Origin: Amia ocellicauda
Lineage: Eukaryota > Chordata > Actinopteri > Amiiformes > Amiidae
DNA length: 64,000 bases
Direction: 5' to 3'
Assembly: GCF_036373705.1 (NCBI RefSeq)
Contig: NC_089857.1
Coordinates: 36,838,784 to 36,902,783, forward strand
Shown piece by piece: positions 21,319 through 32,700 of the stretch; the first letter of the stretch is position 1; each line of letters starts with the position of its first letter. The notes beneath the pieces were generated by a model. The model was not told the DNA's origin and made no database searches. It saw only the letters and a program-made list of their open reading frames with translations. A program made the position numbers and the translations under genes.

Positions 21319-24300
21319 GTAAATGTTATTAAGTGTTGTATTGTCTCTTCTTGTTCGGTGCATATATAAATATTTACCGGGAAGTCTAAAATAAAGTGTT
21401 TTCTTTGGTTGGTTTTGCTTTAGTCTAGTCACAATATGAACGATTTCTTTTTCAGCAAATGCATTGCTTGAAAAAGTGTTTTTCTGGGGGGGTGGGGGTG
21501 GGGAGCCTGCTTTATGATACATTATTTGAAATAATAAGATAAATCCGCAATATAAACGTGTTTTTTTTTAATAAAAGCACTCGTATTGTAGGAGTGTATA
21601 TTTTCCCAGATCCACTGAATCTATTTCCAACAAGTCGAAACACGTTTTTGGATGTTTGATAGGTCTGCTTTAGTACTAGAGTTAAACCTTCGTAACTATT
21701 ACTAGCCAGCTGTAGTGTTGTCTATGCAATGCAAAGTCTTTGTTGCAGTTTTTGTAGAACTAGATTTGTTTTGTTTCATTAGTTAAAACGAGTACGTAAC
21801 AAGCAGACCGCTTAGGTTTTCATTTCCTGGTCAACATGCTTGAATTCACTTTTTTTTGTTTTAACTCCTTACCGGATTCTGTTTGATCTTTTAATGACCT
21901 TTCGAATACGATTTCGATTGTTTTTTCCACCACATTTTTGTCGCTTTAATAATGACCCCAATATAGAAAGCAATGTAAGTGAAGTCAATCGATGTTTGTT
22001 TTTGGAAAACTGCTTTAGACTGACTATAGGATGTTTCAGCGGGATTGTTGGGAAATGTTGGACTATGGGAATTTAACAGGCGCACTGGAGTAACGGAAAG
22101 GATTTGGATTTTAGGTTTTGTCTCCAATTGTATGTTTTTATATTCTGTAGCTGTATCAAAGTATCACTGGAGAAGAAAACAAGTGTCCAAGAGCAACAGA
22201 TTTCCAGTAAATTTAGGCAAGCCGTTACCTCTTCCTGGTGCTGCCTCCAGCTAACAGATTCTCCACCGTTTGATCTGCTGCCTTGACTCCTTGATTTGTC
22301 TTCATAAAGAGACCGGAGTTTATTATGTTGCTGCCATAACTCTGTCATTCGTATCATTTTCTGTTGCGTATGAATAGGAGGTGGATGATTTTAGTAAAAC
22401 AGTTGATAGAATTAGTCGAGCATAAAAAAGCTCCAGTTATTGTCTATATCGCTCTTTCAGTTTAGTTGCACGGTTACTGTATGATTGCGTGTGTGTTACA
22501 TATTGTATTTACATGTGTATCAGTCTAACACTATGCATATACTGCGCATCTACATTTGTATTTATTTCTCCCCTTTCTAGCCGATTCATCCTGCACATTC
22601 CCAGTGAAGAAAGGGATAATGCAATCAGAGTTTGTTTCCAGATTGAGCTTGCCCACTGGTTTTACTTGGATTTCTGCATGCAGAACTCACCAGGACTGCC
22701 TCAGTGCGGGATAAGAGACTTTGCAAAAGCTGATATCCTTTACAAATATCTGTGCCATGGGCTGTGGAGTAAGTGGCATGCTAGAGAATAGCAGTTCTCA
22801 ACTGTACTCCATGTAGTGGTTACACGCATACAGTATACCTAAATCAAGCAAATGTAGTATAGTTAAAAATACTGCTTATAGATCTGTATAGCATTCATTA
22901 ATAGGGAATCACAGTTATGTGTTTAGTATTTACATTGCCAAGACCTCTCTGTTCAAAACTTGGCACTACTTGTGAGTCAGATTTACAGTCTTCCCCTAGT
23001 TTCTGTAAAGATGCAATAGGGTACAAGTTTGTACTTTGATTCATGGTTAGGTCAACGTTTTGATTTGGTCTAGGCCTATTTTTATTTAGAAGCTGGATTG
23101 GTTATTTCATTAATACAAAATTGCAAATCAAACTAAATGTTCTATAGCATAATTTTTAAATGTAAAATTAATTGTCATTGTAATCAAAATAGATTTAAGA
23201 AATCTAACATTTAACAGTTTTTTAATAATCCAAATATAAAATATTTAAAGTAAATAGTGTTTACAGTTGGAAAATGTCTGTACCAACATTTAGAGCTGTA
23301 ACAATTTATTTCCACCCTTAGGATATAGCAACATTGGTGAGAAATTAGTAAAGACTTTGTACAGTTCATTTTATTTTTTTTCAGAGAAAATCTGATAAGG
23401 TAATTACTTGAAAGCTAGACACTATCCTCATTTACTGCACTTATCAACTTTCTCCTTGACATTTTTTACTTTTTAATCACTGTCCGTTTCTGTTGCCTCA
23501 TGGAGAAGATGTGCAAAAGATTTTGGAGCAATGGAAGGAGTATAAAATGGGGGTTCCAACATATGGTGCAATTATTCTTGATGAAACACTTGAAAATGTA
23601 AGTTTCTTCCTTGTTCAAAATATACATGCCAGAGTTTAGAGTAAACCTGCATACAAATTATAATGCCAAAAGCATACAGAAGTGCTGTGAAGTATGATGA
23701 AAGCATTTTTAGTGGTAAGCAATTTAAGTTGATTGCTGGAAATCTAGTGTAAAAGATTGTATAAGACATTGTTAATGACTGGTAGATTATGCATGTGTGT
23801 TTCTGCAGTGCTTTGTCAATATTATAAAGCTAGTCTGACATCTATTTTAAAAATGCTGCAATGATTCAGTGTTTTATAGAATTGTATATATATTTTCTGA
23901 GTCATGATTACACTAGCTACAAATACAATGCAAAAGGAAATGAGAATTGTGGTTCATCCTCATCCTATTCACACTATATAAATTGTTAGTCGGTTGAGTG
24001 ACATCTTGTTTTCTTTCTTTAGGCACTGTTAGTGCAGGGTTATCTTGCCAAGTCTGGCTGGGGTTTCCCCAAAGGAAAAGTCAATGAGGAGGAAGCTCCC
24101 CATGACTGCGCAGTACGAGAGGTATTGTTGGCAATTCTGATTTCAATTGGTGTTTCTCTGTATATCTAACCACTTGAATTAAAAGTAGAAGAAACAATGC
24201 CGTTATAAGGTAAAATAGGCGAACATCAAAACGACACATGCTTGAACATGAACATGTCCTGTGTGATGCACCGTGGGACTTAGTCCACGCCCTGCCCCCT

Positions 24301-27300
24301 GCTCTTAATTCACACCGGCACTGTAGACAGCACAACACACCTGGGTCCGCTTCGCTGCAGAGCCCTATGCAAAGGAAGTGTCCCCATCTTCTTCGCATGG
24401 TCCCTGAAGGGAAGTGCAGGAGGGAGGGAGTGCTTCAGAGCAATCGTAATTACATTTTATTTTATATAACGCTATCGTCCCTGCTTAGGTTTTACACACC
24501 CTAGACTGGCTAATGATCCCGCTTACGGGTAACACTCCCCTAGTATGGACAACAGCAGAGACCGCCTACCGAATCAAACTTTTTGCTGAGTTTTATTTGG
24601 GAAGTCGATCAGCCATAGTCAGGGACCCAACATCAGTGTTGGTAAGTGCCCTCACCCGGGCCAGGATTTGTGTATTTCAGCTTTTTTGAAAGCTGCTTTA
24701 TTTTGCCAACAACCAGTGATCAGCCCACAGCACAGTGTCCAGCCTGGGATTTCAACCCCGAACCTGGGACACCCAGCACCATGCCCCACGCCCCACAGTG
24801 CCATACTGGTTTAGTAGTTTCATGATGTGGTTGTATGAAATTAAATTGTCCATCCAATTATCATTTAGCAGTTGTTCTAGTAAATGAGCATCTTCATTTA
24901 GTCATCTTATTGATTATTAGTCTTAATTGTGTGTCTCTGTGTTAGTGGTGTGATGTAATGCCTCTTCTTTCTATTTTATATAAATAAAACATTTATTTGC
25001 ATGATAAATTACAGCATTTAACTTTTTCTTCAAGGTGCTGGAAGAAACTGGTTTTGATATCCGTGATCGTATCTGCAAAGACACCTACATTGAGCAGAAA
25101 ATAACTGACCAGTTGGCCCGACTGTATATAATCCCTGGGGTTCCAAAGGAGACTAAGTTTAACCCCAAAACAAGAAAAGAAATCAGGGTAGGTGAAATAT
25201 GGGAATTTTGGGGTAGGAGGTTAACAATCTTTGCAATGACTTCAATTTATAAAAAAAACAAAAACAAACATCCCAAGTGCTTAACAAAAAGAAGTGAGAA
25301 GCAAGTGTAAAATAGTCAAACAAATGCCCACGTATGGAGATGTTTTCAGTTCAGACTTAAAAACACTGATGAAATCACCATCTCTTATGTTCCTTGGCAA
25401 ATCATTGTAGTCTAGGTGCAAAGGAACAAAAAGCAGAGTTGCCAGGGGACTACAGTATTGTTTTAGGCACAGATGGAAGGCCAGACTCCCAAGAGCATAT
25501 GCTGCTTTGGTGACTGAATGGTAACCGATCAGAAATGTAGGCCGGTGCTTAGCAGTTTAGAGTTAAAGGGCTGGTTTCACAGACCCACATTAGCACTAGT
25601 TAAAGTTCATGTTATTTTAATAGTTGTTCTTGACTAGTGCTAATTGAGGTCTGAGAAACCAGGTCCTGGGTCAAAAGAGGGGTTTTACATCTGAGGCAGC
25701 CAGTGCAGGCCAAGACTGGTGAAATGTGGTTGTGTTGATTCTGGTCTGGCCAGTTCTATCAATTTAGACATTTTCGAGCCTCTCGAGACCAGTTCTCAAT
25801 CCTGATCCTATTGGAAAACTGACCTTTCTGGTTTTTGTTCCAACTGAGCTCTCAATTACTTAATTGAACCCTTACTTGAAGTAATTTGATTACATTTGAA
25901 TCTTGTGTAACTGATAAAAAGTTGGTTCTTTAAGATACAAATTTCCTTATACAATTTTATACTTAAAACCCCTACTGTTAAAATAATAAAAAGGCTCTCA
26001 TTTAGGAAATTACTTCAATTAAGGGTTCAATTACATGGAACACAAACCAGTAGGGTCAGTGTTTTGCCAGGACCAGGATTGAGAAGCACTGCAATAGACA
26101 AGGCATGAAAAATAACTCGTCTTTACTTTGCTGGGTACAGCTTCCTTTCCATTAATGGTCAGATTAGAGTTTTCACACTTAAAATATTAACCTTTGTCGT
26201 TGCAGAATATTGAATGGTTCCCAATAGAGAAACTTCCATGTCACAGGAATGACATGACTCCTAAATCCAAGCTTGGACTTGCACCCAACAAGTTTTTTAT
26301 GGCCATTCCTTTTGTACGGTGAGTTTGACTGACCTAAATATTCTGCCACAAAAGCATTTTTCCAGATGCTTGGAAAATGTTGAATTTAAGGAAACCAATA
26401 AACCAGTTTCTTCATTTTGATTACTACAATGTAATGATACTTACAATATAAAGGTAACCTGAGTGGAATTCTTGAAGTCTTGGGTTTTAATTACTTCAAT
26501 AACATAATATTAAATATAGCAGATTGTCAACATTACAAAATGGACAAATCTGCATCCATTTGTTTTATTAATTTATTTTGTAAATTGTTTGGTAATACAA
26601 CATCTGAAGTTGATTGCAGGGGTCCAGAAATAATACCTAAAGCAAATTATGAAGACTGTCTGCAACTAGTTAACATATTTTGGGTATGAAGTCAATCAAT
26701 TAAAAGGACTTTAATTTATTTTATGTTCAAGCATGTGTGGTTTTGATGTTTTTTTCACAAATGCTTGCAGACCTCTCAGAGAATGGATAGCTAAAAACAA
26801 AGGAGAATCTTCAGACAGTGACAATGGTTTCACCTCTAATGGCAGTACTCCCTCCAAGCCTCTGGATAAAGTCCGGTAAGGGATACTTTAAATGTATTCT
26901 TCCCTATGTCAGTCATTAAACCTTTTGCAGAATTTTTGTAGTTGTCTGCATTACTCTATGATCTTTGCAATAGAGATTCCAGCTTTTGTGTCTAATGTGC
27001 AATGCTGCAAGTGGTGGAATGTTTTTTCTGATATTTATGGTTTGCATGTTGCAATATTATCTTGTTGTGGATTTAATTTCAAATCAAAATTGTTTTTCCT
27101 GTATTGGATTTCTGGCATTCTTGAAAAGTGCATTATTTGTGTGTGATGTGATGCACAGAAATCCAGCAAGAAATATTGCAATTTGATTGTGCTTAAAATA
27201 TGTTGGGCGTCTTAAAGTTTTTTTTTTTTTGGGCTAGGTCAAGAGCAAAACCAAACCTAATGGTAATTGATGGATCTCCAGGAGAGGGTTTGGTAAAACA

Positions 27301-28462
27301 AAAGCAACAAAAGCCATTCACCCAATCAAATCAAAACGAGCTGACTGAATTCTTAAAAGTCAAAGTAAGTTTAAAAAAAAAAAAAAAATTAGAATTGTTT
27401 GTGCAAAAGTAGACATTTTGTAAATGGAAGAATGTGGCACTCAATTGATACATGTTTGAAGATACTAAATCAAGCAATAAGTATTAATTCTTAGTGTATT
27501 GCACTAACCAAATAGTTGATTATTTCATGTGAAGGCTATAAACAACGTCTACAGTTACCACAATTGATCAATGTCCTTGCAGAGTCAGGGTCTGAAAGGA
27601 AATGGAAAAAAACACCAGGACTCCCCAAACCTGAAGAAAAGGGCGAATGGAGTCGGCAATCAGCAGGTTAAACATCAGTCAACAGTGAGTGGAAGCATCC
27701 ATATTTAACACTATACCAATGCCCAAGTAAAATGCACTGTTTTGTCATTTTGGCTTTAACCTGTCCCTGTATTACATTTCTTAGAGGTCTTGGATTTCAT
27801 CAGGCAGTTTTATAAAAATGTGTGATTTGTAAATTACAAATACAGCGGTAGATGGATGTTGCGTGGATGAGTGTCAGAATATAGTGCTGTTATACTAGAG
27901 GAGGTATCTAGAAGGGAGATCTTGAATATATTCAAAGCATGCCATCTACAGACGGGCTTTGTCTTCACTAGCTCCAATTAAAACCTGTTTTTATTTTTAC
28001 ACCTTGGCTAATTGTTATTTGTCACCTTCTTCCTCTAGAAGGTGGAGAAGAAGCTTCAACCAAGACGACTCCAGGACAACTTTGAAACAGGCAAGTATAT
28101 GGTATTCTAAATAATATGACTAACATATTGTGGTTAATATACATTAATATCACCGCTAATGAGTAACACTTGGCATTTTTGTGATTCGTACAGGATTTTT
28201 TTTTTTTTTGCATATATTTGAATTCCCAAGCTTAAAATGGCCTTGATTCCTAAGTTGTCAGCCCCCAGGCCTTATTGCAGTGTTTGCCTCTTTCCCAGAT
28301 GCAGGTTGTGATCTGTGCAACTCCAATGACGAGCAGCATCTCAATCACAGCGACAGACACCCGTCTGCGTGCAACGGGGAGTGTGACAACGTGCTTTCTT
28401 CCAGGTCTTTTCTTAGCTTCAAGTTTGATCGGGAAGCTATTATGAAATGCTTTGACCTTTGA
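21266..28462 (+). CDS. dcp2: DCP2, mRNA-decapping enzyme (Nudix hydrolase), whole coding region
   Basis: Eleven coding exons: 21266-21318, 22581-22732, 23470-23597, 24023-24121, 25035-25187, 26206-26318, 26771-26875, 27238-27364, 27583-27684, 28039-28090 and 28299-28462. Joined they give 415 residues (human 420). DCP2 hydrolyses the mRNA cap to release m7GDP, with DCP1 and EDC partners in P-bodies, opening the transcript to 5'-to-3' decay. Residues 1-93 form the helical regulatory domain ([20 protein letters not shown]). The Nudix box is complete at 129-151: G129, E135, R143-E144, E147-E148, G150; E147/E148 are the metal-binding catalytic pair. Box B lies near 225-240. The tail is low-complexity and ends with the conserved [11 protein letters not shown] block. 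Intron 2 appears to be AT-AC and intron 10 GC-AG; the rest are GT-AG. Confidence 0.96.
21319..22580 (+). other. DCP2 intron 1
   Basis: Donor GTAAAT, acceptor TTTCTAG. No repeat or gene recognised inside. Confidence 0.85.
22581..22732 (+). CDS. dcp2: DCP2 coding exon 2
   Basis: 152 nt: R, then [40 protein letters not shown] and CGIRDFAKA, ending on the first base of the next codon. The frame stays open for 12 more codons to a GTAAGT at 22769, but those residues do not belong to DCP2; the true end is at the ATATCCTT donor. Confidence 0.93.
22733..23469 (+). other. DCP2 intron 2, U12-type AT-AC intron
   Basis: 737-nt intron beginning ATATCCTTT and ending AC. TCCTTGAC at 23453-23460 fits the U12 branch-site consensus TTCCTTRAC, with the branch adenosine at 23459, ten bases before the terminal AC base. 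Joining 22732 to 23470 restores KAVFNHCPF, the expected DCP2 sequence. The acceptors ending in AG at 23384 and 23418 both lead into stop codons when paired with the downstream GT donor. Confidence 0.9.
23470..23597 (+). CDS. dcp2: DCP2 coding exon 3
   Basis: 128 nt: completes V, then [42 protein letters not shown]. It bridges the regulatory domain and the first strands of the Nudix fold. Donor GTAAGT, phase 0. Confidence 0.95.
23598..24022 (+). other. DCP2 intron 3
   Basis: Short GT-AG intron; acceptor TTCTTTAG. Nothing else recognised. Confidence 0.85.
24023..24121 (+). CDS. dcp2: DCP2 coding exon 4 (first half of the Nudix box)
   Basis: 99 nt: [20 protein letters not shown], then [13 protein letters not shown]. 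Carries G129, E135, R143 and E144 of the Nudix signature. Donor GTATTG is weak at +4 to +6. Confidence 0.95.
24122..25034 (+). other. DCP2 intron 4
   Basis: Contains a GC-richer block at about 24230-24430 and 24640-24810 that looks like inserted repeat material. A reversed tRNA-like promoter box is discussed in a separate entry. Confidence 0.8.
24690..24815 (-). repeat. Possible tRNA-derived SINE fragment
   Basis: On the minus strand, GGTTGAAATCC near 24748-24758 is one base away from the pol III B box, and the surrounding sequence is GC-rich against an AT-rich intron. No tail or target duplication was found, so this remains tentative. Confidence 0.3.
25035..25187 (+). CDS. dcp2: DCP2 coding exon 5 (second half of the Nudix box)
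   Basis: 153 nt: [51 protein letters not shown]. Carries catalytic E147 and E148. Donor GTAGGT, phase 0. Confidence 0.96.
25567..25667. mobile_element. Short palindromic MITE
   Basis: Arms 25571-25600 and 25633-25662 are inverted copies with 26 of 30 bases matching, starting CTGGTTTCACAGACC, around a 32-bp centre. Ends of the form GG(G/A)C-TGGTTTCACAGAC are common in fish MITEs. It encodes nothing. Superfamily not assigned. Confidence 0.75.
25790..26090. mobile_element. MITE with diverged terminal inverted repeats, hAT-like
   Basis: Left arm about 25791-25840 and right arm about 26037-26090 are imperfect inverted copies: the right end, reversed, reads AGTGCTTCTCAATCCTGGTC and the left AGTTCTCAATCCTGATCC. 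The interior is AT-rich and non-coding. Ends with TTCTCAAnCCTGGTCCT are typical of fish hAT-derived MITEs. Confidence 0.65.
26206..26318 (+). CDS. dcp2: DCP2 coding exon 6
   Basis: 113 nt: [20 protein letters not shown], then [17 protein letters not shown] and two bases of R. This is the end of the Nudix fold with the conserved IEWF and [12 protein letters not shown] blocks (box B region). Confidence 0.96.
26319..26770 (+). other. DCP2 intron 6
   Basis: GT-AG (GTGAGT, TTGCAG). Nothing recognised inside. Confidence 0.85.
26771..26875 (+). CDS. dcp2: DCP2 coding exon 7
   Basis: 105 nt: [20 protein letters not shown], then [14 protein letters not shown]. The SSDSDNGF acidic/serine patch is conserved. 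It starts the disordered C-terminal part. Confidence 0.94.
26876..27237 (+). other. DCP2 intron 7
   Basis: GTAAGG donor; acceptor GGGCTAG preceded by a T-run. No feature inside. Confidence 0.85.
27238..27364 (+). CDS. dcp2: DCP2 coding exon 8
   Basis: 127 nt: [42 protein letters not shown]. Low-complexity, glutamine/lysine-rich; DGSPG and the spacing match the human exon, but conservation is modest. Phase 0 end at GTAAGT. Confidence 0.9.
27583..27684 (+). CDS. dcp2: DCP2 coding exon 9
   Basis: 102 nt: [20 protein letters not shown], then [24 protein letters not shown] matches human. Flanked by TTGCAG and GTGAGT. Confidence 0.92.
28039..28090 (+). CDS. dcp2: DCP2 coding exon 10, ending at a GC donor
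   Basis: 52 nt: [17 protein letters not shown] plus one base. The KLxxRKLQDNFET motif is conserved in vertebrates. The donor is CAG-GCAAGT. Confidence 0.93.
28091..28298 (+). other. DCP2 intron 10, GC-AG
   Basis: 208-nt intron starting GCAAGT and ending TTTCCCAG. All other donor positions fit the consensus, as usual for functional GC introns. No GT nearby keeps the frame. Confidence 0.88.
28299..28462 (+). CDS. dcp2: DCP2 coding exon 11 with stop codon
   Basis: 164 nt: D completed, [56 protein letters not shown] at 28460-28462. The SSR-FLSFKFD-AIMK end is the conserved DCP2 C-terminus; the stretch before it is variable. Confidence 0.95.
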
Positions 28463-28711
28463 CCTACTGAATGATCTAAGAAGGGGAGGGTTATAGAATT
28501 GAAACCTAGACTTTTTCTAAATGCCAAGCCTTTCTCTCTCAGGGGACAAAGAGATGCAGGGATACTGGAAAAAAATGGGTTGGATTTTACTCTGCTTGTA
28601 ATGGAAGGGTAAACCTGTTAGCACTGTAAATGCATTTCATCTTTTTTTTTTTTCCTCCATTCTACCTTTTCAGTATTTAATTCTATGTTATAGAAGCAAT
28701 GGACTGCAAAC

Positions 28712-28736
28712 TTTTTTTTTTTTTTTTTTTTTTTTT
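28712..28736. repeat. Poly-T tract (25 T)
   Basis: Uninterrupted T run 250 bp after the DCP2 stop; if transcribed it is a U-tract in the 3'UTR. Confidence 0.9.
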
Positions 28737-29449
28737 CAAATTGTTTGGGCTTTTTCCCCTCATCATTTGGTGGTCTGGTGAATACAGTTTTGAAGGCACT
28801 GTTGCACTCTATAAAATCATGTCCACTCCAAGAGAGTGACTAAGGACATTATATTAATATTTGCATTTGAGACGACGCATTTTGTTTACGTTAAGCACTA
28901 CTTTTGTGATGTAACGCAAACCATGGCGTTCTTCATTATGGTGTGTGTATGTTCCTTATAAGTGTGGGTTCTATAGGGCTGTGTTCAATGTTTGGGTTAC
29001 AGATCTAATCAGTTGGGTTCCAAAGAGATGCCGATCATTGTTCGCACTGGAATATTTTATGGGCTGTGGCAATTCTTGTTTGGAGTGCAGTGGCGAGTGC
29101 AGTACTTCCCAGCCCTGGAGGAATCCCCTTGTTGACTGGTGCTCGCTCCAGCCTAGCTCATAACAGAACAAATGATTCTTTTTTTAAACCGGTGGAGATT
29201 TGGAGATGGCTGACAACTGGGCTGGAAGGAAAACATCCAGGGTGGGGAAGCACGGCCAGAGGTGCAAAAATACAGCTCACATTGCAGGCCAGCCAAACTG
29301 AGATTTAAGGGGCAAGAAATCAGTGTAAACAAGGAACAGAAAAAAGTCTGCCTTAGGCCAAGTGTGAATACAGACTATTTTTTTTACATAATATAGTATA
29401 GTTTAGCTTTAAGGCAGACTATGTAGACCTTGTTAGGGCACTCAAACTG

Positions 29450-29744
29450 AGGTGTGTCAGACTCCAGTCCTGGGGGGCCACAGTGTCTGCTGGGTTTCGT
29501 TCCAGCCCAGCTCTTGGCTCCTTAATTGGTCTAAGTGGACAATTTTAACCCTTTATTCCATGCTCTGGAATGTTCTGTATATTCAGAGTAATCCACAAAT
29601 TGTAAGGGATTGGCTATAAAAATAAAATATGAAAGTTTTAGATCCGCCTACCTGAGTAAGTTAAATTTAAGTAATTGGGAGCTCCTGTTGGAACAGAAAC
29701 CAGCAGACACTGCAGCCCCCCAGGACTGGAGTCTGACACCCCTG
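29450..29744. mobile_element. hAT-like MITE
   Basis: Long imperfect terminal inverted repeats: the left end reads GTGTCAGACTCCAGTCCTGG at 29454-29473 and the right end, reversed, starts CAGGGGTGTCAGACTCCAGT. The similarity continues through CAGTGTCTGCTGG to near 29515 and back from near 29680. The centre is non-coding. CAGGGGTGTC-type ends are typical of fish hAT MITEs; target duplications were not established. Confidence 0.75.
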
Positions 29745-32700
29745 CCAAACCCCTTGGAAAAAGTTCAATGTACGAAAACCACCGGTATGACCACAAAGCT
29801 GACCTGGCATTCTGAAACTGATTGAATTGAAAAATCCTTTCAAGTTAAATGGTCATCACTCTGTTTACTTTTTTTTGTAAGTTTTCAGCCTTACTTATTA
29901 CAAATGTAAATGACTTACTTTTGATTTTGAGGGTGCTATCTTCAGGGGGGGTTGCCTGCAATGGAATGTTTAGTATAGCACCTTCTGTGAAGATTGTTGT
30001 TTACAGGAATAGCAAACCTAAGTGGTATCTTACATGGACCAGAATAATCTGATTTTCTTTTTTTCCCCCATCTAATTATTTTCAGATAAATCAACTATTC
30101 TTTTCTCATTGCCCCTTTAGTAGCAAGCCAGTGTATTTTATTTTAAACAGACTGCAGTCGTGAGGTGGTTTTCAGAGTCTAGTTTTTTAAAAGTACATAT
30201 CTTATATCTTTTGTATAAATAAGTTAACTAACTTGTATTTTTAAGTGATCTGTATTTCTCTCTTTCTGAGATGTGTGATGTCATAATTGTAGAATTACTT
30301 TTTAATCAGTGTGAAATGGGAAAAGATTCTGATTTCTTAAATCTTTTCTTTCTAAGCGGTAACCTACTTTTAAAAGTAATGCATTATGTTCAAAAGGCAT
30401 GCGTTTAAAATGAACTTGCTTTTGAATGTTCCATAGCTCGAAAGGGATGGATATCTCAAGTCATTGCTCTCTCAGCAATAAATTGAGTACTTTTGGTTAT
30501 TCCAGAAAGTATGCTAAACATCAACATTTGAAAAGATTCCTGGCATAATACAGAAGTACTATTTATTATAATATTTAATGGTAGTATTCATTTTGCTTCC
30601 CTGGCTTTTTCTAGCATCACTGATTTATTATAATATAAATTCATGTAGATCATCCTTCAAGGCAGCATTAGAAGCCCAGCAGATTCGTGTTTTAGTCTAT
30701 ATCCTGTATCAGGAGAGGTCTTCAGAAAGATATGGGAAAATGTAGCTGAAATGCAAGTGCCATCATGATCAAAAGCTGCTAGTAACTCATTAAAGATCTG
30801 CAACATTATTTAAGGAGAAAAAGTTATTGTAGAAAATTAAATCTATTCTCAACTCGACTCAAGTTCATTTTTTTTTTTGTATTAATAAGCTGAACAAAAT
30901 AATGTAACCAGTGACAGTCAAAGTTAATGTTTGCTCACATTAGTGTTATGATTTTATCTAGTACTTGCATACTTTTGAACCACCAGATGTTTCGTTGTCA
31001 GTTGTTCGATTTTAATATTCATCTGAATAAGTTTACTGGGGCCATACACCTCTTTTGTTTATATACTTGTTAGAGAGGCACTTCCATTAACTCTGAAAGA
31101 GACCACAGATTATATTATTTAGTTGGAGCTTTGTTTTGGGGGGAAAAATATCCAAAGTTAAACAGCAACACCAAAGATGGAGGAATAATCTATAGAAGAT
31201 ACTAACACAATTATTGCTCAGCCATAAACTGGGAAGTGCTAAAACCATTAACTGTGAATTGAAACCCACCAGCCTGCATACCTGCTTCAGAGGGTATTGG
31301 TCAAAGCAAGTAAAGGGAAATATGTGAAGTTTAATTCTTGGATAATGATATATAATTATTTTATGCTTTGCAAGAGTTGGCATCTCTATTAGGGTCAGAA
31401 AAGCTGTACTGAAGTGTTTGACTATAGTGTAAGGGATTTTTAAGAGAGATGCAAGTATTTCAGTGTTTTCAAATATTAATTTTAGTGGAATTTAACCTAG
31501 ATTGTATGGAAGGCGTTTTAAAAATCTAACCCAAAAAAACTTCAGCAATATTAATCACTTCAGGGATTTTACTGAATGTACTTGAATAGCTTAGTCAAGT
31601 GATGCTGATGATTATTTGAGTGATATTATACGTTAATGATTAATTAAAAAATAAATACATCTATTTCTCATAGTATGTTACTGTAAAGCAAGTGGGATTT
31701 GCAGCTCCCTGATTTGAATGTGCATATTTAAAAAGGTTGGCTGATCCCTGAGATTGTAATTTATCTAGGTCTGTAACAAACTAGAAACGACTCTTACTCC
31801 TTAATTTCATATTTAGTGTTGTGCTGTTCTGCAGCAAATGGAAATTGGAGGGACATTGTTATCAATGGTATATTTAATCTGAATTAATGTGTTTGGAGTG
31901 AAAGAGAAATTCCTTCCAAAATCTGGGTTTTTGAGCACGGAATAAATGCGTTTTCTTAGTTTTTGATTAGTGCAAACCTAACTGTAGATTTTTACATTCG
32001 GAAAGTTCCATATTAAATCGATGGATTACTGATGAAAACATTAGTAGGTAACGGGGTGTCTAACCTTTGTGTTGCAAACATTGGTTTTGAGATTCTTTTA
32101 AGGCTTTGCACATTTTTCTCCCTTTACTATTGATTTGAGGTTATCAATAATAAACTGCATTTAAGGGATGTGAAAAAATAAACATTTGCAGAGGCTACTT
32201 TAACAAGTCTGTCCCTGCTTAAGGACATTGCAGAAGAAAAACTAAAGGCTTGCTAGTTTGGGCATTTTGTGATGGTAACTATGCACAGACTGTATTTTTT
32301 TAGATTTGTCCCTACAAATATTAATAGGGTACTGAACATATTTTTCAGCATTGAAAGTGCAACTACATGCGGTTGTTGCAATGCAATTATCTCTTTGCAG
32401 TTTAGGCTTTCGGTAAAGCATCTGATGGGTGACCTGCCAGTACTTCTCACTGGATGTGAAATGGTTTTGGTCATAAAGTCAATGGATTTGATGTATTAAG
32501 AAGTGTGTGTTTGAAAAACAAGTCCATGAATGAATTTGATGGCATGTAAAGGCATATATTTCTTCTGCAAAGCTATTTGCACACTTCTTTCCTCTTGACA
32601 ATGTGAACCACTGTTCAACATGTTTCACCTTATCCCCCCAATACTATGTTCTGCATTGATATAATTTGTTTTGTTTCATGTGGTGTTCAAATGCTGGTTG

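Larger units (their letters stand above)
25188..26205 (+). other. DCP2 intron 5, occupied by two MITEs
   Basis: GT-AG intron of about 1 kb. About 40% consists of two separate inverted-repeat elements, at 25567-25667 and 25790-26090. Confidence 0.8.

Noticed and set aside
22733..22791. Continuation of DCP2 exon 2 as [13 protein letters not shown] to the GTAAGT at 22769
   Set aside because: These residues are foreign to DCP2, and any U2-type acceptor upstream of exon 3 leads to a stop; the AT-AC join restores the conserved protein.
29090..29160. Possible further MITE end (ACTTCCCAGCCCTGGAGGAATC)
   Set aside because: Resembles hAT-MITE ends in fish, but no inverted partner could be located.
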